Assembly (NCBI GenBank): GCA_949742895.1
Contig: CATJRT010000222.1
Span: 1-11,395 of the forward strand
From: an uncultured Eubacteriales bacterium
GTDB taxonomy: Bacteria; Bacillota_A; Clostridia; Oscillospirales; Oscillospiraceae
Direction of reading: 5' to 3'
DNA: 11,395 nt
The notes beneath the pieces were generated by a model, which saw only the letters and a program-made list of their open reading frames with translations, had not been told where the DNA came from and ran no database searches. Numbering within the stretch: position 1 is the stretch's first letter; every line of letters begins with the position of its first letter. Below are positions 5,941 through 11,395 of this stretch, in pieces. Made by a program: the position numbers and the translations under genes.

Positions 5941-6941
5941 TTAGGCAAAAACCCTACTTTTTTGTATACCTTCCGCAGGGTCCTTTCCGCAATACAGGCA
6001 GCCCTTTCCGCCCCAACCCGGTAAACGCCCTCCAGGTATGCCTTGTCCGCCAGCAAACGCTCCGTCTCCTCCCGGATGGGCCGCAGCGCCTCCACCACAG
6101 CCTCGCCCACGGCGGGCTTGAATTTTCCGTAGCCTTGGCCATCGAACTCCTGCTCCACGTTCTTGTAGCTCTTGCCTGTGGCGGCAGCATAGATCTGCAC
6201 CAGATTGGACACACCGGGTTTCTCATCAGGCGCATAGCGCACGCACCGCTCGGTGTCGCTGTCGGTGACTGCGCGCTTAAACTTGCGCATGATGTCCTCC
6301 GGCTTCTCCATGAGGAACACACAACCCTCGGGCTGGGACTTGGACATCTTGCTCTCCGGCGCACTGAGGCTCATAATCCGTGCGCCCACCTTGGCGATGT
6401 AGGGGTCAGGCACCTTGAACACGTCGCCGTACACGCCGTTAAAGCGGTTGGCAATGTCCCGGCAAATCTCCACGTGCTGCCGTTGGTCGTCACCCACCGG
6501 CACAAAGTCCGGCTGATAGAGCAAAATATCCGCAGCCATCAGCACCGGATAGGTGAACAATCCCGCGTTGATGTTTTCAGCGTTTTTGGCGGACTTGTCC
6601 TTAAACTGGGTCATACGGGACAGCTCACCAAACATGGTATAGCAGTCCAGCACCCACGCCAGCTGGGAATGGGCGGGAACATGAGACTGGATGAACAGCA
6701 CGCATTTCTCCGGGTCCAGCCCGCAGGCAATGTACTGGGCGATCAGCGTCAACACCCGCCGCCGAAGCTGGGCGGGGTCCTGCCGCACGGTGATGGTGTG
6801 CAAGTCGGCCAGGAAAAAAAAGCAGTCGAATTCACCAATCATCTCCGGCCAGTGGCGCAAAGGACCAAGATAATTACCAATGTGTAGTTCTCCGCTGGGC
6901 TGGATGCCAGAGAGCATTACTTTTTTATTGCTGTTTTCCAT
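5937..6941 (-). CDS. trpS: Tryptophan-tRNA ligase
   Basis: 334 residues, the normal length of bacterial TrpRS, a class I aminoacyl-tRNA synthetase that charges tRNA-Trp using ATP. Seen: SGIQPSGELHIGNYLG, with the HIGH-type motif as HIGN (residues 20-23); the Trp-binding region LMAADILLYQPDFVPVGDDQ (about 134-153); and ESKMSKS, with KMSKS at 198-202. The C-terminal helical domain ends with RTLRKVYKKVGFLPK. The start is ATG 6941 with GAGGT a few bases ahead. Only 15 nt separate it from the rsfS stop, so it has no leader of its own and no T-box, which is common ahead of trpS genes in Gram-positive bacteria. Its level must follow the operon, unless a second trpS exists elsewhere. It overlaps tagO by 4 nt (ATGA). 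Confidence 0.97.
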   Translation of the reverse strand: MENSNKKVMLSGIQPSGELHIGNYLGPLRHWPEMIGEFDCFFFLADLHTITVRQDPAQLRRRVLTLIAQYIACGLDPEKCVLFIQSHVPAHSQLAWVLDCYTMFGELSRMTQFKDKSAKNAENINAGLFTYPVLMAADILLYQPDFVPVGDDQRQHVEICRDIANRFNGVYGDVFKVPDPYIAKVGARIMSLSAPESKMSKSQPEGCVFLMEKPEDIMRKFKRAVTDSDTERCVRYAPDEKPGVSNLVQIYAAATGKSYKNVEQEFDGQGYGKFKPAVGEAVVEALRPIREETERLLADKAYLEGVYRVGAERAACIAERTLRKVYKKVGFLPK

Positions 6942-6956
6942 TTTACCTCACGACCT

Positions 6957-7325
6957 TTACTCGGCTTCCGCCGTCAGATAGGGAGCAATATCCACCGGAG
7001 CCGCATCGGACCACAGCCGCTCCAAATCATAGAACGTCCGGCCCTCCTCCGTGAAAACATGGATTACCACGGCAGAGTAGTCCATCAGGGTCCACTGTCC
7101 TCCCCTGTGGCCCTCGATGTGGTGGGGCTCCTCACCAGCCTTGGACATGGCCTCCTCCACCGCGTCGGCCAACGCCCGCACCTGGGTGTTGGAAGAGCCA
7201 GTACAGATAATAAAGTAGTCCGCCAGTGTGGTCTGGTCGGCGGTATACAGCACCTTGAGTTCCTTCCCCTTTTTATCATCCAGTGCCTTGACGGCGATGG
7301 CAATCATTTCCTTTGCGGTCAACAT
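6957..7325 (-). CDS. rsfS: Ribosomal silencing factor RsfS
   Basis: 122 residues, typical of the RsfS/Iojap (DUF143) family. RsfS binds ribosomal protein L14 (uL14) on the 50S subunit and blocks joining with 30S during starvation. Conserved segments are present: TTLADYFIICTGSSNTQVRA (residues 32-51), EGHRGGQWTLMDY (71-83) and VVIHVFTEEGRTFYDLERLW (86-105). The start ATG 7325 is chosen because AAAGGAGAGG stands just ahead of it and because homologues begin with a helix at this point; an extension to 7358 has no support. The neighbourhood nadD-yqeK / LCP / rsfS matches the order found in many Clostridia and resembles yqeJ-yqeK-yqeL of Bacillus. Confidence 0.95.
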   Translation of the reverse strand: MLTAKEMIAIAVKALDDKKGKELKVLYTADQTTLADYFIICTGSSNTQVRALADAVEEAMSKAGEEPHHIEGHRGGQWTLMDYSAVVIHVFTEEGRTFYDLERLWSDAAPVDIAPYLTAEAE

Positions 7326-7364
7326 ATGATCCTCTCCTTTTCTATGATTTCTGCTCAATTTTGG

Positions 7365-8567
7365 TCACTGCCTGGGCGCAGCCGCCTTTGGGTCGGCCAG
7401 CACACCGGTGCTGGAGCTGAGGGATCCGTCCCCATTGACCCGGATCAGGTCCAGCTCGTTCAGCGTCACCCTGTCGGTATAGGGGTTGAGCTTGTCGTTA
7501 ATCAGCTCTAGCAGCTCCCGCTGGTTTGGGTATACATAGTCCGTGTATCCAATCAGCGGCATGGTGACGAACTCCACGCTGTCCACATCCAGTCCATGAA
7601 ATACCGCCTGGGTGGCAAACCAGATCATGTTCTCCAGCGTCAGTTCACTCTCTACCCGGCTCTCAAACAGCTCAGCCAGTTCACCGATTCGGGTAACGTT
7701 GTCAATTTGCAGCACCTGCTTGAGCACCGCCTTCAAAAAGCCCTGCTGTACCTGCAAACGGTTCAGATCGCTGCCGGTGCCGCCGCTGGCCACACCCATA
7801 TTGTTCTTCCGCCAGCGCACCACCTGCATGGCCAGGTCTCCGTCCAGGAGCTGATAGCCCCGCTGAACGTCGATGCTCAGGTCCTGATAGGGGTCCTTAT
7901 AATACATCCGGTAGGGCACGTCGTACCATACGCCGCCAATGGCATCCACCATCTCCCCCACCAGTTCCCAGTCAATGAACACATGGAAGTCCGGCGTAAA
8001 GCCCACTAACTCAGATACCTCCCGCATCAGCGCTTTCGTCCCGTCCTCCCCCCGGCCATACAGGGCATAGATGCTGTTGAGCCGGGTATAAACCGAGCCG
8101 CTGCGCACATTAACCAGGGTATCCCGGGGCAGAGACATGACCGTGGCCCGCTGGTTGGTTACGTCATAGGTGACAAGCATCATAGTATCGGTGCTTGCGG
8201 ACACCTCGTCCACCCCCACCACCAGGATGGTGTAAATGTCCTCGCTGCGCCGGTCTCCGGTCACCTTGGGCTGGAGCGGGCTGTCGTCCTCCCCCACTGG
8301 CTCCGGCGTCTCCCCCGGAGCCAGGCTGGCCACCGGATCCGGCACACTGATGGTGGGCGGCAGGGCGGGCTTCTGCACCCACCGCCTGTACAGCAGGTAC
8401 ACCGCCGCTGTCAGCGACATCACCACTGCCAGCAGGATCATAACAATCATAATCAGTTTTTCCCGCTTTTTTCTGGCCGCATCCGGGACGCCACCCGCCA
8501 GATGGCTTGGGCCTCTGTGCGGCTCTGCCTCCGGCTTCCGGCTCTCTTTCTCAGGCTGTTGGCTCAT
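7365..8567 (-). CDS. LCP (LytR-CpsA-Psr) family wall-polymer transferase
   Basis: 400 residues. A short cytoplasmic head rich in Lys, Glu and Pro is followed by one membrane helix (about residues 38-60, IMIVMILLAVVMSLTAAVYL), a Pro/Glu-rich extracellular linker and the LCP domain (about 112-330). LCP proteins transfer undecaprenyl-pyrophosphate-linked glycopolymers to peptidoglycan. Motifs: TILVVGVD, STDTMMLVTYD, MSLPRDTLV with the conserved Arg at about 148, LNSIYALYGRGEDG, IDWELVGEMVDAIGGVWYDVP, MQVVRWRKNN and GSDLNRLQVQQ. The usual RxxRQQ at the last motif reads RLQVQQ, a mild deviation. ATG 8567 has AAGGAA ahead and lies within the 3' end of the upstream gene (17-nt overlap). With tagO and mnaA downstream it makes a coherent polymer initiation and attachment set, although the polymerising enzymes are not here. 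Confidence 0.93.
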   Translation of the reverse strand: MSQQPEKESRKPEAEPHRGPSHLAGGVPDAARKKREKLIMIVMILLAVVMSLTAAVYLLYRRWVQKPALPPTISVPDPVASLAPGETPEPVGEDDSPLQPKVTGDRRSEDIYTILVVGVDEVSASTDTMMLVTYDVTNQRATVMSLPRDTLVNVRSGSVYTRLNSIYALYGRGEDGTKALMREVSELVGFTPDFHVFIDWELVGEMVDAIGGVWYDVPYRMYYKDPYQDLSIDVQRGYQLLDGDLAMQVVRWRKNNMGVASGGTGSDLNRLQVQQGFLKAVLKQVLQIDNVTRIGELAELFESRVESELTLENMIWFATQAVFHGLDVDSVEFVTMPLIGYTDYVYPNQRELLELINDKLNPYTDRVTLNELDLIRVNGDGSLSSSTGVLADPKAAAPRQ

Positions 8568-9762
8568 TGTCCGCTTCCTTCCCACCGTATTGACGGTACG
8601 CTTCCATCGTGTCGTGATGAACCTCGCGGTCCCGCTGAATCATCTCCTGAATGGACAGTCCCGCGCCCATGCACACCGCCCCGTCCAGGTCGGAATAGGC
8701 CAACCGCCGCAGCTCCGCCACCTCAGGAAAATCCCGGTTCGGCTCCATATAGTCCGCGATGTACAGCAGCTTTTCCTCCAGACTCATCCCGCCCCGTGCC
8801 GTGGTATGGTAGAGTATGGCGTCATAGATATCGTCCTGACCGAAGACATATTTCGCAACGGCCGCGCCGCTTTTGGCGTGGAGCAGCTTATCAGTGGCCC
8901 GCTCCAGCGGCTCCAGCTCCACGCCGTACCGGTCGCATATGTCCAGATGCTCCTCATGGCTGAGGTACTTGGTGCAGTCGTGAAGGACAGCGGCCCGGCG
9001 CATCCGGTCCTCATCCGCTCCCCAGCGGCGGGCCAGGCGGGCAGCCTCCTCCTCGCATCCCCTGATGTGGGCCAGACGCTTGGCGTATACCATGGAGTAA
9101 GACACGCAGCGTAGCTCTTCAAGGGTAAGACATTTCAAATCGCAGAATGTTCCATATAGTCTTTCCCGCAAAATGTACCCGTACACCGCTTGGGGCAAAA
9201 ATTCTCGGCCCCTCCCCTCGCCCAGCAGCTTCCGCAGGCGGGTGGAGGAGATATCCACTAAACCCGGGATGGAGATGGTGGCGATCCTTGCGTTATATTT
9301 TTGGCTCAGAAATTCCCGCTGGGGCGCAAATACCGCCTCACCGTCCGCGTCTGTGCGGCCAAAGGCGCATACCCCCGCCAGCTTCAAAATCTTCTCCGGC
9401 TCATGCCAGTTCTGGAGGGTGAGAAACATATCTGTCCCCATCAGCAGCCACAGCTCGTCATCCGGCCAGCGCTCCCTGGCCTGCGCCAGAGTATCGGCAG
9501 TGTAGCTTTTGCCCTCCCGGCACAGCTCCACGTCCCACACCTCAGTGATGTCCGGTAGCAAAAGCTGGTCGGCAGCAATGGCGGTCATTGCCATCCGCTG
9601 TTCCGAAGTGGGACTGCCTGGGGCCAGCTCCTTATGGGGCGGGTGGCCCGCCGGGACAAAAACCAGCTTCTCCAGCTCCAGCGCCCTGGCTGCCGCCCGC
9701 GCCGCCGCCAGATGCCCCAGATGCGGGGGATTGAAGCTGCCGCCGTAAATACCGATTTTCAA
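8551..9762 (-). CDS. nadD: Fused nicotinate-nucleotide adenylyltransferase (NadD) and YqeK-type HD hydrolase
   Basis: One continuous frame of 403 residues carries two enzymes. Residues 1-200 are NadD, which adenylates nicotinate mononucleotide to deamido-NAD: GGSFNPPHLGHL (7-18, with His14 and His17), GKSYTADTL (84-92), MGTDMF (108-113) and ISSTRLRKLL (171-180). Residues about 210-395 are a YqeK HD domain: HIRGCEEEAARLA (His232), VLHDCTK (His261-Asp262), LLHAKSGA (His295), YHTTARGGMS (His319) and YIADYMEPNRDF (Asp337). YqeK of Gram-positive bacteria hydrolyses diadenosine tetraphosphate to ADP. In Bacillus these are two genes; a NadD-HD fusion is also known from Mycoplasma. The start is probably TTG 9762, giving MKIGIYGGSF; the GTG at 9771 abuts the ribosome site. 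All active-site motifs look intact in both halves. Confidence 0.94.
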   Translation of the reverse strand: MKIGIYGGSFNPPHLGHLAAARAAARALELEKLVFVPAGHPPHKELAPGSPTSEQRMAMTAIAADQLLLPDITEVWDVELCREGKSYTADTLAQARERWPDDELWLLMGTDMFLTLQNWHEPEKILKLAGVCAFGRTDADGEAVFAPQREFLSQKYNARIATISIPGLVDISSTRLRKLLGEGRGREFLPQAVYGYILRERLYGTFCDLKCLTLEELRCVSYSMVYAKRLAHIRGCEEEAARLARRWGADEDRMRRAAVLHDCTKYLSHEEHLDICDRYGVELEPLERATDKLLHAKSGAAVAKYVFGQDDIYDAILYHTTARGGMSLEEKLLYIADYMEPNRDFPEVAELRRLAYSDLDGAVCMGAGLSIQEMIQRDREVHHDTMEAYRQYGGKEADNEPTA

Positions 9763-9771
9763 CGGGACCAC

Positions 9772-9777
9772 CCTCTC
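9772..9777 (-). promoter_or_regulatory. Ribosome site that places the nadD-yqeK start at TTG
   Basis: GAGAGG (minus strand) ends at 9772. GTG 9769-9771 follows with no gap and cannot be used efficiently. TTG 9760-9762 is 9 nt downstream and gives the family-typical N-terminus. Confidence 0.65.
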
Positions 9778-9786
9778 TCTTCTATT

Positions 9787-10092
9787 TTACTTCACCAACC
9801 GGATACGCTTCTCCTTCGGTTTGCTGTGAGTCTCTCTATATAATACGAACTTCGTACCTATCACCTGCACCACCTGGCTACGGGTAGCCTGAGCCAGCTC
9901 CTCCGCCCCTTCCCGGGGGGACAGGGGGCTGTTCTCCAGCACCTTGCCTTTAATCAGCTCCCTGGCCTCCAGTGCGTCGTCCGCCTGCTTCGTCAGGTTC
10001 GGCCTGATTCCGTCCTTGCCCACATGGACAATGGTGTCCAAGTCATTTGCCAGCGCCCGAAGCTGGGCGCGCTGCTTGCTTGTAAGCTCCAT
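9787..10092 (-). CDS. yhbY: YhbY-family CRM-domain RNA-binding protein
   Basis: 101 residues, essentially one CRM domain. YhbY proteins associate with the pre-50S ribosomal subunit and are thought to help its assembly. Seen: LTSKQRAQLRALA (residues 3-15), VHVGKDGIRPNLTKQADDAL (22-41) with the GKDG turn, ARELIKGKVLENSP (43-56) and VQVIGTKFVLYRE (75-87), where a GxxG-like loop reads GTKF. The basic tail KPKEKRIRLVK fits RNA contact. ATG 10092 is supported by GAGG 8 nt ahead; the frame is open further upstream to 10317, but that region is the 3' end of rdgB read in another frame. It lies 24 nt ahead of nadD and 41 nt after rdgB, as in many Gram-positive genomes where yhbY sits next to nadD. Confidence 0.95.
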   Translation of the reverse strand: MELTSKQRAQLRALANDLDTIVHVGKDGIRPNLTKQADDALEARELIKGKVLENSPLSPREGAEELAQATRSQVVQVIGTKFVLYRETHSKPKEKRIRLVK

Positions 10093-10133
10093 CTCACAAT
10101 CCTCGTTTCCTGTCGTCTTTGCCCCGGCGGACC

Positions 10134-10721
10134 TCACTTCAAATAGGACTCCAGCTTTTCCTTGAACGCGGCCAATGCCCTGCCCCGGTGGGAAACGGCG
10201 TTCTTCTCCTCCGGCGAGAGCTGGGCAAAGGTCTTTTTCAGCTCCGGCAGGAAGAACACCGGGTCGTAGCCGAAGCCGCCCTCCCCCATAGGGGCGAAGG
10301 CGATGGTACCGGGGCACTCCCCTCGGGCGGTGAGCACGCCGCCATTGGGGAAACAGCAGGTGATGACGGACACGAACTTGGCTATCCGCGACCCGCCCCG
10401 GGGCATATTGGACAGCAACAGGCGGTAGCGTCCCTCATCATCCAGTCCTTCTCCGCCATACCGGGCGGAGTACACCCCCGGCGCACCGTTCAGCGCGTCC
10501 ACGCACAGGCCGGAGTCGTCGGCGATAGCGGGCAGGCCGCTGGCCTCCATAACGGACTTCGCCTTGAGCAGGGAATTCTCCTCAAAGGTGGTCCCCGTCT
10601 CCTCCACATCCACATTGACGCCCACGTCAGCCTGAAGGCAGACCTCTACCCCCATGCCGGACAGGATGTCGTTCATCTCCTTCAATTTTTTCTCATTTTT
10701 ACTGGCCAATACCAGTTTCAT
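10134..10721 (-). CDS. rdgB: XTP/dITP diphosphatase (RdgB/HAM1 family)
   Basis: 195 residues, standard for the family. It hydrolyses non-canonical purine triphosphates (dITP, XTP) to monophosphates and pyrophosphate, keeping them out of DNA and RNA. Motifs: LVLASKNEKKLKEM (residues 3-16, the usual T/S-x-N-x-K element), TGTTFEENSLLKA (42-54), IADDSGLCVDALNGAPGVYSARY (66-88, with the catalytic Asp pair 68-69), GGFGYDPVFFLPE (148-160) and SHRGRALAAF (177-186). ATG 10721 has GGGAG 9 nt ahead. Only 3 nt separate it from the stop of the upstream zinc-ribbon gene, so the two are tightly coupled. In Bacillus the homologue (ysnA) stands beside a YfcE-type phosphoesterase gene, which here is found at 1177-1635. 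Confidence 0.96.
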   Translation of the reverse strand: MKLVLASKNEKKLKEMNDILSGMGVEVCLQADVGVNVDVEETGTTFEENSLLKAKSVMEASGLPAIADDSGLCVDALNGAPGVYSARYGGEGLDDEGRYRLLLSNMPRGGSRIAKFVSVITCCFPNGGVLTARGECPGTIAFAPMGEGGFGYDPVFFLPELKKTFAQLSPEEKNAVSHRGRALAAFKEKLESYLK

Positions 10722-10724
10722 GTT

Positions 10725-11054
10725 TCACAACTCCCACGGGTCTTTTTGACCAAAATTTTTCTTTCGTTTCTCGTCCTTTGCCTCGTCCCGATGCGCCGCC
10801 CACTTCTCCTGGGCGGTCTCGATTTTCTCTCCCACAGAGGGCTGCTTTCGCTCTACCGTGTCCAGCACACCCTCCGCCTTCTCCGGCACCGGCAGGATCA
10901 TCTGGCGGCAGTCCGGGCAGTAAAACGCTTTTGCCTCTTCCGTCCAGTTGCTCAGAAAAACCCGCTCTGTAAAGTTTTTGTCCCTCCACTGGAGCCTGTC
11001 CCTGGCAGGAATCAGCCCTTCTTTCATTTCTTTCCCGCAGAACGGACAATCCAC
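10725..11054 (-). CDS. Zinc-ribbon protein, DUF6487-like
   Basis: 109 residues from GTG 11054 to TGA 10725-10727. Two Cys pairs, CPFC (residues 3-6) and CPDC (46-49), would bind one zinc ion. The order CPFCGKEMKEGLI, then an LQW segment, then FLSNW, then AFYCPDCRQMIL matches the small domain I know as DUF6487, common in Gram-positive bacteria and of unknown function. Beyond residue 55 is a charged, probably disordered or helical tail (VGEKIETAQEKWAAHRDEAK and a KRKK cluster). The start is GTG because an AAGGAGG site (11063-11069) lies 8 nt ahead and overlaps the ftsY stop; a longer reading to 11129 lies inside ftsY. The zinc site is inferred from the motif; the family name is moderately secure. 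Confidence 0.82.
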   Translation of the reverse strand: MDCPFCGKEMKEGLIPARDRLQWRDKNFTERVFLSNWTEEAKAFYCPDCRQMILPVPEKAEGVLDTVERKQPSVGEKIETAQEKWAAHRDEAKDEKRKKNFGQKDPWEL

Positions 11055-11062
11055 GGTTTCTT

Positions 11063-11069
11063 CCTCCTT
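11063..11069 (-). promoter_or_regulatory. Ribosome site overlapping the ftsY stop codon
   Basis: The minus-strand sequence TAAGGAGG contains the ftsY TAA (11068-11070) and a perfect AAGGAGG. The GTG start at 11052-11054 is 8 nt downstream, which fixes the start of the zinc-ribbon gene and suggests coupling to ftsY. Confidence 0.8.
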
Positions 11070-11395
11070 ACAGCAGCGCCTTGGTAAATTCGTGGGCATC
11101 GAAGGGGCGCAGATCATCCACGCCCTCACCCACCCCGGCGAACTTCACTGGCACGCCCAACTCCTTGGCAATGGCGATGACGATGCCACCCTTGGCGGTG
11201 CCGTCCAGCTTGGTGAGCACAATACCGGATACGCCGGCAGTCTTGGAAAACTCCTTGGCCTGGATCAGCCCGTTCTGCCCGGTGGTGGCGTCCAGTACCA
11301 GCAAGGTTTCGCGGCTGGAATTGGGGCACTCCCGGTCGATCACCCGGGAAATCTTGTTCAGCTCGTTCATGAGGTTGGCCTTGTTTTGCAGCCGC
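11068..11395 (-). CDS. ftsY: Signal recognition particle receptor FtsY, C-terminal part, 5' end outside window
   Basis: The frame is open from the right window edge ([14 protein letters not shown]) to TAA 11068-11070, leaving about 108 residues. This is the end of the NG GTPase domain. RLQNKANLM follows the G3 region, [11 protein letters not shown] is the conserved strand and ATGQ-like element, [12 protein letters not shown] contains G4 (TKLD), and [19 protein letters not shown] is the G5/closing loop. The ending is [10 protein letters not shown]. FtsY docks ribosome-SRP complexes at the membrane. FtsY is preferred over its paralogue Ffh because the protein ends directly after the G domain, whereas Ffh would continue into a Met-rich M domain. 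The A and N domains lie beyond the window. It is the first visible gene of the minus-strand run. Confidence 0.95.
   Translation of the reverse strand, partial: RLQNKANLMNELNKISRVIDRECPNSSRETLLVLDATTGQNGLIQAKEFSKTAGVSGIVLTKLDGTAKGGIVIAIAKELGVPVKFAGVGEGVDDLRPFDAHEFTKALL

Noticed and set aside
8236..9114. Plus-strand open frame opposite the LCP gene and nadD-yqeK
   Set aside because: It has no recognisable domain and spans the boundary of two real genes.
10093..10317. N-terminal extension of YhbY up to 10317
   Set aside because: It is the 3' end of rdgB read in another frame. ATG 10092 has a ribosome site and gives the normal family length.
11068..11395. Ffh (SRP54) instead of FtsY
   Set aside because: The protein stops right after the G-domain closing loop. 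Ffh would continue into a Met-rich M domain.

Overview
The window looks like a chromosomal segment of a GC-rich, Gram-positive-type Clostridia, most like the Oscillospiraceae (Flavonifractor/Lawsonibacter-like). This assignment is an inference. It rests on the high GC content judged by eye, strong AGGAGG-type ribosome sites, a wall-polymer gene set (TagO, LCP), a DUF3048 lipoprotein family member, and the clostridial gene order ftsY / rdgB / yhbY / nadD-yqeK / LCP / rsfS. No rRNA, tRNA, CRISPR array, insertion sequence, integrase or phage gene was seen.

Layout. (i) 1-1142, plus strand: the C-terminal part of a DUF3048 (YerB-like) protein, a 132-bp spacer with a possible structured leader, and a small DUF378 membrane protein. 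(ii) A strong hairpin at 1142-1178 serves as a shared terminator and overlaps the stop codons of two convergent genes. (iii) 1177-1635, minus strand: a YfcE/MJ0936-type metallophosphoesterase. (iv) 1692-2892, plus strand: three tightly packed small genes of unknown function. The first two share a short Asn/Asp-Pro helical motif; the third has a His/Gln/Asn/Pro-rich head and a hydrophobic tail. This trio is the least explained part of the window. (v) 2889-11395, minus strand: a long, compact, apparently co-transcribed run. In transcription order it is ftsY (partial), a zinc-ribbon DUF6487-like protein, rdgB, yhbY, a fused nadD-yqeK, an LCP wall-polymer transferase, rsfS, trpS, tagO, mnaA and a membrane-anchored LolA-like protein. 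Its promoter lies beyond the right edge.

How the genes fit together. The minus-strand run mixes growth housekeeping with surface polymer synthesis. The housekeeping part covers membrane targeting (FtsY), nucleotide-pool cleaning (RdgB), ribosome maturation and silencing (YhbY, RsfS), NAD synthesis with Ap4A hydrolysis (NadD-YqeK), and tRNA-Trp charging (TrpS). The surface part is TagO, which loads GlcNAc-1-phosphate on undecaprenyl phosphate; MnaA, which supplies UDP-ManNAc; and LCP, which attaches finished polymer to peptidoglycan. Overlapping stop/start codons and gaps of 3-41 nt suggest translational coupling and a shared transcript.

Most of the window is ordinary core genome. The points worth a second look are the unknown three-gene cluster, the single-chain NadD-YqeK fusion with a TTG start, the wall-polymer genes inside a translation operon, a trpS with no room for its own leader, and the two competing hairpins ahead of the DUF378 gene.
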